Source: Hermatobates lingyangjiaoensis
Lineage: Eukaryota > Arthropoda > Insecta > Hemiptera > Hermatobatidae
NCBI GenBank assembly: GCA_026182355.1
Contig: JAPFBL010000239.1
Location: forward strand, 248,001 to 312,000
DNA length: 64,000 nucleotides
Direction of reading: 5' to 3'
Shown: positions 43,110-53,484 of the stretch, piece after piece
Layout of the letters: each line of letters starts with the position of its first letter
Position numbering within the stretch: the stretch's first letter is position 1
Program-made: the position numbers and the translations under genes
Notes under the pieces: model-generated
Databases searched by the model: none
The model's input: the letters and a program-made list of their open reading frames with translations, nothing else
What the model was told of the DNA's origin: nothing

Positions 43110-44580
43110 ATAGATATGTGCAAAAACAAACACTACATATTCATTGTTATATAAAAAAAGAGGGCTACTGAGAACAGCAAAACGTTACAGGTTCCTATGG
43201 ATTATTTGAACTTGGCATCCAAGGCACGAATTAGGATGTCAGGTATGAAGCAAGGCCCACATTCAAAGAGAAATGATTTCTCTCACCACAATGAATTTTA
43301 TCTATACAAGTTTTTAATAATTGATGTCCATTCTATGTAGATATTTCCTAATAAAGATATTAGAAGTTAGTTTTTTACATAAATTTTCTGAAAAGTAGAA
43401 TAGATACTACTGTTGACTTTGAACAAGAGTATCCGAAACCTTGGCATCTTTTGATTGGTGTTGAAAGGTACTGTATACACATTCAAAAGCAAAGGTCTAA
43501 AATATCTATTAAAATTATGGTAAGTTATACATGTTTTGAACCAAAATTAGACTGATAGGAATAAATGGGTCGTAACTTCTGGGTTGTTCATTTGTATGAA
43601 TTATTTACATCGATGATACAATGTCACAAGACACTTCTGGCCAAAGTTTACGGTACATTAACATAACAGTCAACCATAAAAATGAACATTCCCAAAAGCA
43701 TTAGCCAATGATACATTCTTCTTTCTTTCAAATCAGAAACTTTCGATATACGGGTAGAAGTGTTCGTCAGATAAATTCTTATAATCAGCCTTATTTTATG
43801 AATAACGGTAAGTGATTTCCCGGTTTATGTTTGTAACTCATTTTCTTGATGTATACAGCTTTCTTGTAGTAGTAATAATTGACTATTTGCAGATAGTGGA
43901 ATGACATCATTACTGTGTGGTAAGATCGAGTCAGCTACTTGTCTGACAGTCTATTAAACAATTCTTCCCATAAGATATATGCAATTTAAAAGTTGTACAC
44001 CCATTTGAAAATTAAGCAGTATAAGATAGTTCATTGTATTAGCGAATAACAGTGTTCAAGTAAGGTGATTAAACATGAACCCTGAACCCTGACCGGTTCG
44101 TAAGTAATATTGAACCTACAGACCGCCGCCCAACAGAAACGTGATCACTTACAACAAACTGTCTTCTTCTATTACTAACTTATAGCTTACTAATATTACT
44201 GATAAACACCATAGCATGGTTCATGATTGAAGAAAATAAATATAATATGAAAAATGAGTTGAGTAAACAATGTAAACGATAATCTTCAGTCAAGTTTTAA
44301 AACTGAAGAATAAGATCATTTAAAAAAGTTACTTACTGTGGATGGCTAGATGATTGTTCACTACTAGTTGACAATTTAGAAAATCACTGGGCACTATATT
44401 CGAAAAAAAAAGTTCAAAATAAACAAATCTAATCGAACACCCAATAAACTTGCATGAAATGTCAAAAAAGTGATAAGAAACCGCACAGAATGAAGCCCGT
44501 TAGACAGTAAACAACTTATAAACTGGGCATTGACGGCGGCAACACGGACAAATAGTGTAGATTTTTGTGACTGGTAACCG
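43110..44580. other. Unassigned, apparently low in repeats
   Basis: The longest stretch without an obvious mobile-element signature. No coding exon was recognised. Confidence 0.35.
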
Positions 44581-44670
44581 ACCAAGAGGGGACTCTGCTG
44601 TGCCCCCCACCTCTGAGGGCCTTCAACCCGCCCTCACCAACACAGGCGCTTTCTAGCGGTCAGTCGCCCA
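44580..44670. other. GC-rich island of unknown role
   Basis: About 90 bp rich in G and C (CTGTGCCCCCCACCTCTGAG, GCCTTCAACCCGCCCTCACC) stands out in AT-rich DNA. It shows no clear splice sites or protein motif. It could be a promoter or first-exon remnant, or an old insertion. Confidence 0.3.
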
Positions 44671-45709
44671 ACTTCTAATCATTTTTAAACTGTTACTGTT
44701 AATGTATCGATTCCTCCACACCATATATAACTCTTTTCGAGTCACATTTTAAACTCAAGTGAAACGATACTTTCTAAATAAACATAAATTCCCATGTCCT
44801 ACACTTTTAGTATAGAATACCTGTAATAACAACTGGACCGGTGACAGTCCTCTAAGCGGCACCTTCCTACTAAATTGGGCGTGACAATTAGAAATAAAAT
44901 TGTTCTTTTCATTTCGTAACTACAAACGTTATGGAAATCATACAGGGTAATAACTGAAATACACGGACGATAATGTTAGTTTGTTGATTCCCTATAGTCT
45001 TATTCTTTAACAACTATAAATAATTATAGTGAAATTTGTTATAGGAGTCAACCAAATACAAAGGAACACATAAAATTATCACATTACCAGTAACTGTTCA
45101 TTACATATTATGCCATGAGTATGATAACCTGGTTTACTTTACCTCAGATCCGTCCATATAATGCCAATTGTGTTGATAATATATAGCTTAAACCCAAAAC
45201 GTAGACAATCAATGAAATACCTTACACCAAATCTGTATTTTAAGCACAAGTCTTTGACACATTAATTTAGAAATTAATACCTACTGATGGAATATCTGAT
45301 GCACTCATCAACACAAAATAACTGAATTGTTGATAAAAGTTAACAAACCTACTTAAAATCACAGCTATCAGACCATAAAAGTTACCTATGTTGCAAGTTA
45401 ATTTCATAAAAGCGGTTAAAAAAATATTACCTACTTGCTATATTACAAATTTCTCTTAGATACCAGATATCAAGTTCCCTTATTATTTACATAAATTCTT
45501 ATTACCATTTAGAAAGTGATACAAGGGCACTACATGTCGACAAGCCACATTTATTTAGTTTAATAACTCGTTTATTAAATTTACAAACAGTGTAGCCAAA
45601 CATGAAGTTATTTGAACTTTTCTTCTTTTACTCCGAGAATTTGATTCGAAAGAACCCCCCCCCCCCCCCCCCAATTAGGTGCGTGCATTATTAAGACAGC
45701 TTTCTATGA
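44671..45709. other. Unassigned, with poly-C tract
   Basis: A C run of about 17 lies at 45656-45672. No gene recognised. Confidence 0.4.
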
Positions 45710-46955
45710 TTTATTCAAGTTTAATAAAGTCTTTTGGGGTTGCGTGGGAAGTTGGGACGACCTCAATGAAAGGTGTCAGTGTTTTGTAAAGTTTAATTAA
45801 ACTTTATTAAACATGGTTTATTAAGACAGCTTTCTATGATGTCTTGACTAAGCTCATTCCCTATCTGACATTTTCCTTGAGATCAGTGAAGTAACTGTGT
45901 TGGGTTTTCTTGCCTTCTCCTATTCAGTTCTCCTAATTTCTTTCCCTAGGAAAAGAAATCTAGAAAGGGCGAAGTAGGAATATCATCTAGGCTATCACAA
46001 CTAATCTCAGAATCATTCTTGATTCTGATCACACGGCCATCACAGTTCTCTTTCAACTAATCTCCGAACAGCTGTAAAAGCTTGCTCTGCCTTAATGAAA
46101 CTACAAAACTGCTCCATAAGCGACAGATAAGGGGTTTGCACCAAGTAATTAAAAAGGGGGTCACACGTTAGCTCAGTGGTTAACGTACTCCTCTCTGAGC
46201 TGGTCCGGGATTCGATCTCCTTCGATTTATTCACACGGGAAGTGAATAAATCTAAGCCGTCGGTCCTGAGCCTATACGATGTCAAGTACTCGTTAAAGAT
46301 CCCTACTCGAATGCACTTACGATAGGCAAAATTTAGGACTCCCAATGTGGAATCTGTAGAATCACCGATCAAACAAAAAGCCGGTAAACGACAGACGTTA
46401 TTACCCACTAGGGGATCGGTTAAACTATAAAAAAAAAAATAATTAAGAAACGACTAACAGGTGAGGCCTGTATTTGTTTTTTTAAGTTAACCTAAAAACA
46501 ATCAATTATTAATTAATCAATTTCGACGGATTTTCACTTCTAAAGACCCCCTAAATCCGTTTTTCATACTTTTTGATGATACCGATATTCGTATAAGTGT
46601 ATTGGTTGACATACATCATGAATTATGTAATGACTGTACAAGTCGCACTATTGATAAATGTACATGACACTTACCATGTATAGAAAGCTCGGTGTGGAAA
46701 GGATATCTATAGTTTTTGGGCAATATTTCATTATAAGAAAGGAAGTTTGTGTAAAAAGGGATATGTTTTACCCCTGATCTTTTGGTCACTATACAAACAT
46801 GAAAACTCCTCTGTAGTATTGTCTTGATAGAGGACTGAATGACACGAGTTTAGTAACTTTTGCAAGAGGCAATCTTTACAAAACTCTAGAGACCTTTCAT
46901 TGAGGTCGTCCTAACTTCCTATGCAACCCCAAAAGATGTGATTAAACTTGAAATT
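45710..46955. mobile_element. Element with about 90 bp inverted ends, interrupted by a SINE
   Basis: GTTTAATAAAGTCTTTTGGG and TTGGGACGACCTCAATGAAA (about 45718-45790) are mirrored by TTTCATTGAGGTCGTCCTAA and TTTTGGGGTTGC-complement sequence at about 46895-46950. The roughly 1.1 kb between holds a SINE (46158-46432) and no recognisable transposase. Confidence 0.55.
46158..46432 (+). repeat. tRNA-derived SINE with internal deletion
   Basis: Head CACACGTTAGCTCAGTGGTT, B box GATTCGATCTCC, centre ATTTATTCACACGGGAAGTG. About 30 bp of the CCCTCGGAGAGGACG segment is missing, then the body continues to GGGGATCGGTTAAACTAT and poly-A. Confidence 0.85.
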
Positions 46956-48424
46956 CTATATGTTAATCCACGATGACGTCAGAAATGTTTTAGACAGGTC
47001 AAAAGATAACGTCACAGAGAATATATAATGCTTATTTAACCATCGTTTGCATAAATTATGTAACTCACCTGACAGTATACTGAATGAAGTCATTTAATAT
47101 AAATGACTCATATTTCTTTTGCTTCGAAAGCCTAAAAAGTTTCCACTGCGAAGCTTGCAAACTTCTTTATATACTTATATATTTATATTTATATACAACA
47201 AACTAAACTATACAAGAAAATCATATACCTTAATCACATCCAAATCTTAAGTCTACGAAATAAATGACTTAAATTCTTATTAGAATTAAATTTCTTCCCA
47301 AAATTAAGAGAGTAATCATTATTTATAATTAAAATAATGAATACATTGACCTTAATGTTAATAAAGATTGTTGACAAAACAATAACATTTTTTTACATAA
47401 TTTATGGTTAAAAATACCAGATTTAAATTAAATAATTAATTATTCAAATAAAGCCTATAAATATACTAACATCGTTCAATTAGAAAATAATCTTTACAGT
47501 TAACCATTATTATGATTTATTAATTGCATTTTTATAAACTCAGTGAAAATAGAAAATAAGTATGTACTCAAGAAGTTGAAAATATAAATATCTATGTACA
47601 CTTTACCGTATCTAGCTGGTAAGGTATAAGAGTTTATTGAAAGGTCTTTTTTCAATTGAATTGAATTGAATTTGAATAACTACTGTCGTATGGATTCATT
47701 ACTTATTATTTCATACTACATCAACTGGCAACCCCCCCCCCCCCCCCCCAACCAGGATGGGGTTCACTGACAGCTGAATATCAAAATGTAAACTGCAATA
47801 CGCCAATTTTACTCTACTACAATTTTTTTTAGGATTTCAAGGTCTGAGATAATGTCCCAAGAAAAACAGTTCAAATAAAATTTGTAGTGATAAAGTTGCA
47901 GAGTTAAAAACATTACAAAAAAATTAGGACACAATCAAACTTCATTTAAACTTGATATTACTAAACCAAAGTCAACACAAATGTCAGACTTTTTTTTTTT
48001 AATAAAAATAAAATGAGAGCATTAGATGGGCTGCTATTCAGAGTGTTATGTACTTTAAGTGAATTGAAAGTTGCAAGCGGTTTCAATGATTCAATTAGAA
48101 GCAGGTCTTCTTTGACATTACATGTAAGGATTCTCCATTTTACTTTAGCTGCTGTAGAGCATTTGCATAAATTGCAGCTCTTTTTCACAGTTTATATGAT
48201 GATAAGCTTGTGTGTTGATGATATACGATGATCAGCTTATGTGTTGATGATATAATCTATCGATCTGTTAGCATCACATCTGGCATTTCAAGCTGGTATC
48301 ATTTTATAGCAAGCTGAGGTCTGTACCTTTTATAGGGACATACATCAAGCAGCATTTACGTTGACTAAAAGAAATAATTTTTTATAAACCCACAGGTCAA
48401 CTTTCTTACAAATTTCTTTTGCTA
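46956..48424. other. AT-rich, includes a poly-C tract
   Basis: A C run lies at about 47731-47749. Overlapping open frames on both strands at 47961-48231 have no recognisable product. Confidence 0.35.
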
Positions 48425-48838
48425 TGCTTAATCCGGAGACCATTCTCTGGAAGGGCAGAACGTCCAAAAGAGCTAACTAGTGGGGGGCCAACCTCTCACA
48501 AGTGCACCTAAGGACCCGAAGAAGGAGAAAGGAAATCACTTTCTCCCGAAACATAGGGAGCTTGAATAGATATTATCAATGATGGTTTGTGCAGATTTTG
48601 CAAAGAAGAAGGAAGAAACACCTGCTGGTTGACTGCCAGGCAACCTTGTTGCACGGAGGTAGGTGCTTCGGGACACCAAACAAAACCATAGAAAAACTAT
48701 AAACCGCTGGACCCAGCAAAAGTACTGAGCTTCTTGGAGGTGTTGAAGCTAACTGCTGGGATACTTTAGTACAGAAGGGAGGAAGTACAATAGTTTTTAA
48801 GACGCAGTGCTATAGTCACCCTAAAATTATAATAATAA
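48425..48838 (+). mobile_element. LINE 3' end, second copy
   Basis: AATCCGGAGACCATTCTCTG onwards parallels 3113-3560. At 48586-48670 it encodes DGLCRFCKEE and then, after a frameshift, a diverged TACQATLLHRGRCFG-type segment. It ends in (AAT)n. More severely 5'-truncated than the first copy. Confidence 0.75.
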
Positions 48839-49194
48839 TACTGCTTCTTCTAGTCATCGAACAGCAACCATTAATAAGAAATCGCCGGAAAAACCAATAA
48901 CTCTAGTGTCAGTAAGACAACTTAATTGTAGCAATGAATTAAACATTACAATCCAGTATCTTGCAGCACTAGAGAAGTCCTGAGGGTATCTTTTTTCAAC
49001 TTTACGATGGCAAATACAACCTTTACTCTGAGTGTAAGATGCTTTAACAAATAAATAATTTATTGCTAAATTATATAGATTTTTTTAACAGTCCTCAAAT
49101 ATTTAATTGAGAAAATATGGCAGGGAAGAGCAGAGATGACGGAGTGTCAAAATTTTGAAAAATCTAAACATAATTTCCATGGACTGTCACAGGA
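48839..49194. other. Unassigned sequence
   Basis: No gene recognised. A truncation point precedes the mariner fragment. Confidence 0.35.
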
Positions 49195-49801
49195 CATGTC
49201 ATGGGCACAGGTTTTTCGGTGGTTTAAGGAATTTTCAGAAGGAAGAGAGTCGATTGAAGATGAACCACGAAGCGGAAGGCCTTCAAGTGCAAACACCGAT
49301 GAAAATGTCAACAGAGTACGGAACCTTGTGCGTTCAGATCGACGCTTAATCAGCACTTCTACCGTGAGGTCCTTGAAAGACTTCGAAAAAGAGTCCTTCG
49401 TGTGCGGCCAAACATCAAAGACAAACATCACGACAACGCGCCCTGTCACACTGCCATCTCAATAAACGAGTTTTTGGCCAGTAAAAACATTCCTGTTGCT
49501 CCTCAGCCTCCTTATTCACCAGACTTGAGTCCTTGTGACTTTTTCCTCTTCCCGAGATTGAAAAATCACCTCAAGGGAACTCATTTCGGGACACTACAAA
49601 ACATACAAACTGCTGTAACCGACCAGCTGAAGGCCATTCCAGAATCCGAGTTCCAGCAATGCTACAATGATTGGAAGGACCGTCTCCAGCGCTGTGTGGC
49701 TTCCGAAAGGAACTATTTTGAAGGTGACAATATCACATTGTAATTATATTTGAATAGAAAATTTAAAAAAATCAGTCTCACTACTTTATTTACACACCTC
49801 G
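49195..49801 (+). pseudogene. Second deleted mariner, left end missing
   Basis: Frames give SWAQVFRWFKEFSEGRESIE, DEPRSGRPSSANTDENVNRV and RSDRRL. After a deletion and frame change come FYREVLERLRKRVLRVRPNI, HHDNAPCHTAISINEFLASK, YSPDLSPCDFFLFPRLKNHL and a full C-terminus ending ERNYFEGDNITL (stop at 49743). The right inverted end lies at about 49775-49801 and is followed by TA. The 5' inverted end and N-terminus are absent. Its deletion spans the first catalytic Asp but has different breakpoints from the 25170 copy. Confidence 0.9.
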
Positions 49802-49809
49802 TATATTTA

Positions 49810-50126
49810 AAAACGAGTAAAACGAAGGTAGCACACAGATAGACAAAGGAACAATTCAGTTCTACAATTCGACGATCGTTGTCATCACGAGACAAAGAGT
49901 CCCGCAGGAATATATATACAGTCTAGTCGAAGGTTTTGTCCGGTTAACATTGTTGTTCCTTTAAATAATGTAAATTTCATTTTCTTAGTTAAAAAATGGT
50001 TACTTCTGCCTATGAAAAAGGTTTTAAATAAAACCGAAACGTTGGCAACGAGAGTTTGATTTTTTATCCTGGAAAATTGACCGAACCCCGATTAGAGAAC
50101 ACACCTATATATATATATATATATAG
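49810..50126. mobile_element. Family B and F tails with (TA)n
   Basis: A minus-strand family B tail (49850-49885, core GUGAUGA, GAAA decayed) is followed by CTATGAAAAAGGTTTTAAAT and AACCGAAACGTTGGCAACG (a degenerate hammerhead-like hairpin). Then comes the family F end ATTGACCGAACCCCGATTAG, and (TA)n at 50107-50126. Confidence 0.5.
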
Positions 50127-50129
50127 TTA

Positions 50130-50560
50130 ACACATTAAAGAGAAAAAACAAATAAAGATACACACAAAAGACTCACAACGATATTTCGACAGTCGTCGTC
50201 ATCAGGTAGAAGTAGTCCCTTTGAGTAGCTGAAGCTAACTGAGAGGTAGGCCGAATGCAAACGAACACGCACGCACTCTGTCGGCCGTCCTAGGTAAGCT
50301 ACTAACTACAGAGAGAAAAATAACTAAAAAGAACAAATAAAAGCAAATAAAAATAACAGAAGGAGAAGAATAGTAAATGAAGCAATAAACAATTTAAAAA
50401 AAAAATAAAATAAAAATTAATAAATAAAAAATAAAATAAAATAATAAAAATAAAAAAAATTAAAAAAATAATATAAAAAAAAAATAAAATAATTAAATTA
50501 ACGGTACAAGTTAAGGCCAGGAGGAGAGCAAGCTTTGAGGAGACAGATAATTGCCTCCTC
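50130..50560 (-). mobile_element. Family B PLE-like repeat
   Basis: The minus-strand tail includes the motif at 50176-50209. The body to the right includes a very A-rich stretch (50390-50500), analogous to the A-rich bodies of family A. Confidence 0.55.
50176..50209 (-). ncRNA. Hammerhead-ribozyme-like motif, family B
   Basis: On the minus strand: CUAC arm, CUGAUGA (50205-50199), extra C, GAC/GUC stem II with GACU loop, GAAA (50187-50184), UA, UC, GUUG. Stem I pairs at three of four positions (one U-U mismatch). Confidence 0.55.
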
Positions 50561-50589
50561 TGAAGCTCTTAAAGTAACCCGAGAATAAA

Positions 50590-50662
50590 TAATATATTAT
50601 ATATATATATATATATATATGCTGAATGCCAGATTAGATATTGAAAAAGACGAGCCAAATTT

Positions 50663-50696
<34 letters not shown>

Positions 50697-50860
50697 CTTT
50701 AAATTACACAAAGCACGACACAGAAAAGAGACTAAAAAGAACACTTACAGAATTCAATATTTCGAACTGTTGTTCGTCATCAGTCGAGTAGACTAGAAGA
50801 GAGGACGAAGTGAGAGAGATCTCCCCAAGTCGAAGAACGGAGCGCGAAACATATATATAT
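50590..50860 (-). mobile_element. Family B variant tail flanked by (TA)n
   Basis: (TA)n tracts lie at about 50594-50620 and 50667-50694. A minus-strand CUGAUGA...GAAA motif at 50750-50787 has a GAAC/GUUC stem II. Its stem I does not pair convincingly. Confidence 0.5.
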
Positions 50861-51046
50861 ATGAATGATCAAACCAGCATAAGAAATGGGAAAACAAGAC
50901 TAAGATCTTTCAACCGTAACAAGCGGTCTTCGTCAGAGTCAAAAACAGAGTCAAGTGTTTTCAGTTGGGTTTTTGATTCTGACGAAGACCGCTTGTTAAG
51001 GTTCAAAGATCTTAAGTCTTGTTTTCCCAGTTCATATTGTAGTTTG

Positions 51047-51090
<44 letters not shown>

Positions 51091-51105
51091 TATATATATA
51101 AAAAT
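50861..51105. mobile_element. Family C inverted pair and (TA)n
   Basis: The minus tail (50862-50960) and plus tail (50960-51050) meet head to head. A (TA)n tract follows at about 51050-51105. The minus motif is complete. The plus one has GAAA changed to CAAA. Confidence 0.75.
50898..50940 (-). ncRNA. Hammerhead-ribozyme-like motif, family C
   Basis: Same as the reference copy at 42848 in all paired and core positions: GACU, CUGACGA, extra A, GACCG/CGGUU, GAAA, GAUC, UU, AGUC. Confidence 0.75.
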
Positions 51106-51388
51106 GATAATTTTTGTATTAATATCAATATTGAAACAATATATTGAAATATAATATGTATATTTGTTACGCAACATTATTGTACTTGTGTATGTACGTC
51201 TCGTTTAAGAATTAAATTATTAATTATTATTTACGTAAGTAATAATATTATTAATAACAACCAACTCTGGCTGATATGAGCGACAAATATTTGAATTTTG
51301 AATTTTTTTTTATCTTTGAAGAGCCGCATTAACAAAAATGAGATTGCCTGTCAACACTGACACATGTGTCACATGATCGACTCTAGAG
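51106..51388. other. AT-rich sequence, nothing recognised
   Basis: No gene recognised. Confidence 0.4.
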
Positions 51389-52340
51389 CAGGGGTGTCCA
51401 AACTTTTCAATGTAAGGGCCGCATTATACACTTCCTACATTTATACAAACCGAAGGAATAAAAAGAAATCAGTGCCAGTAATTTAATTTCCAAAAAATAT
51501 TAGAGTATAAACATGGAAAAATTAAAACATATATTGTTGGAAAAAATCAGGGTAAACTATACAGATTCTTGGCTTTAGTTTTATGCAACCAAATTAGTGT
51601 GACGAATGATACTGCCGTTTTGACTTCAACATTTCATTAAAATCCGGTTCCAGATTAGATGAGCCAATTGTCAGAATTAATTTCAAATGTCATCAGACAA
51701 ATTTGCTCGATAGTTAGATTTCACATATTTCATTTTCGAAAATGTTCGTTCACACAAGTATGTTGTACCAAAAATGGACAAAAAACTACAGACAAACTTT
51801 ATCAAATTTGGAAACTGATCTTGCTGTAGGCATTTATAAAACTCAGTCAGATTTCCTTCTCTTTACTTATCGTTCAGTCTGCCATCTGCCTGGAGATCAG
51901 TAATTTTGATTTAAGTTTTCAATTTAACTCCTGATACTTAATTTTTGTCCCAAAAGAGAACTTTAAAAGGAGATAATGTCAAACTACGGTGAAATGTAGA
52001 GTTCAGAGCCATCTGTACGTCGGGTACATACGTATACCATTTACTTGAATCGTAGCTTGACAATATTAGCTTGTTGAGAATGCAGACTGTGCTCAATATG
52101 CAGTTATACACAACTGATTGGTTGTAATGCACATCACATACTTACCAGTACTAGTATCTGTATGTCACACTATCGCGAGAGAGGGAAACTGACTCGGGCT
52201 TAGCGCCACCAGTCAGCTGCCCCAGTTTTGAATAATTCAGCGATGCCTGTCGTAGGATAATTATTGTTTTCAAGGCCACCACACAGGGATTTGTTTGGCG
52301 GGTCGGATGTGGCCCGCGGGCCATAGTTTGGAGAGCCCTA
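51389..52340. mobile_element. hAT element relic, Charlie-like ends
   Basis: The left end CAGGGGTGTCCAAACTTTTC with GGGCCGCA downstream and the right end GCGGGCCATAGTTTGGAGAG + CCCTA are imperfect inverted repeats typical of hAT/Charlie elements. The interior is non-coding apart from a minus-strand integrase-like scrap. Confidence 0.7.
51940..52110 (-). pseudogene. Retroelement integrase fragment
   Basis: The minus-strand frame reads WYTYVPDVQMALNSTFHRSL and then SPFKVLFWDKN. It resembles the region just after the catalytic core of Ty3/Gypsy-type or related DDE integrases (a W--Y/L--V-MALN-T-H-SL-LSPF-VLFG pattern). About 60 codons; no other domains were found nearby. Confidence 0.55.
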
Positions 52341-53106
52341 CACTGGAGGATAGAGTAAATTTCTCCCTAGCCTAATAGCAGGGGAAAAAAAAAGGAATGG
52401 AGATAATTCATTGTTAACATATAGAAAAATCACTCCTCCCGGCAGATCAAAATCCACTTTCACAAGAACACTACTGAAGCGTAATATCCTACCCTGAAAC
52501 CTTCTCTCACAAGAGATCAATCTTTTAAAACCATGTTAAGAAATGTCAATAATGTGTGACCACACAATTTCTGTCCATTTACATGGACTTATATTTTTCT
52601 GAATGTCATTTTATTGGTATTCCTTTAAACAGCAATACTGGAAGTGAAGAGAAAAAAAAAAGAGTTAATATTAAAGATCAAGAATAAAATCAACCAGTTT
52701 ATTAAACAGATTATCACAAAATATTAGAAACTAAGGACCAACAATAACCGACTCGAATAGCGCGAAATTATGAATGGAAGTATTAAGAAAAAATTATTTA
52801 ACTCTTCGGATAATGAAATCAAGATAAAATATAGTTTAATAAAACCGTTCTTTACATTATGCATTCTTCGTTCTTTTGATAAAACTTACTCTAAAAGTCA
52901 GAAGTTGGACATTGGACGGGGTTAAAGAACAGAGAACTTCAATTAACTTGACCTTTAATATTCAACATGAAATACGATTTCTTCTTATGTATATAAATAT
53001 ATTAGCAAAAATATAGTATTGAATAAACTCTGATGAAATGTTCTTACTGTTATAAAAGAAGTAAAGACTTTTGCATTGCTACTTTTCTTGGAATACTGAA
53101 TAACCT
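52341..53106. other. Unassigned, probable 3' flank of the RCCD1-like gene
   Basis: It lies downstream of the terminal exon on the minus strand. No other gene recognised. A polyadenylation signal was not assigned with confidence. Confidence 0.3.
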
Positions 53107-53270
53107 TTAATCAACTATAATACATGTGTTCCAATGTTTAGCCATTACACCAGAAACTTTCCTTCCTTGTTCTGGTTCATATATTTTATGAAAGTTTGAA
53201 GAAAAGGTTGACTCATTTGAATTCAACTGGCCCCACTGATTCCAACCACAACCCCAAACACACCCATCGT
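53107..53270 (-). CDS. RCCD1: RCCD1-like protein, terminal exon
   Basis: The exon follows an acceptor (TTTCTGTGTAG) and completes a GAC codon split after its first base. It reads DDGCVWGCGWNQWGQLN, an RCC1 repeat with the VW-GWN--GQL signature. It ends VMAKHWNTCIIVD with TAA at 53107-53109. RCCD1 proteins end in the same way, with an RCC1 blade followed by a short CGPWNT-like tail. The reading frame joins the 53351-53467 exon without a gap. Known RCCD1 proteins are beta-propeller proteins that partner the histone demethylase KDM8. That role is family knowledge and is not visible in the sequence. Confidence 0.85.
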
Positions 53271-53350
53271 CTACACAGAAACACAACACACAGTATGTAG
53301 TTGATTATATTAATGGAATAAAAGGCTTTTTTTTAGAACAAATGGTTTAC

Positions 53351-53467
53351 CTAAAAGGAGAATAGTGTGCGCTGTACCACAGGCGACTGACACAACGCTC
53401 AGGGAGGAGTCAGACAAGGAGACGAGTTGAGGACTTGTCGCAACTCCAACTCCATCTTTGCTATCTT
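53351..53467 (-). CDS. RCCD1: RCCD1-like protein, penultimate exon
   Basis: 117 bp between an acceptor (CTTTTTAG) and a donor (G|GTAAAC). It reads DSKDGVGVATSPQLVSLSDS, then VVSVACGTAHTILLL, with phase 1 at both ends. VACGTAHT is the conserved strand of an RCC1 repeat, and it leads directly into DDGCVWGCGWN of the terminal exon. The exon is too short to be found by an ATG-based search. The intron to the terminal exon is only 80 bp. Confidence 0.85.
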
Positions 53468-53484
53468 CTAAAAAGTGCAAAGTA

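Noticed and set aside
46040..46408. 122-codon minus-strand open frame
   Set aside because: It overlaps a SINE and its flanks and has no protein similarity that I recognise. It is an incidental frame.
49970..50025. Hairpin AAGGTTTTAAATAAAACCGA followed by AACGTTGG as a hammerhead
   Set aside because: The CUGANGA half reads CUAUGAA. Only the GAAAC side is conserved, so it is a decayed relative at best.
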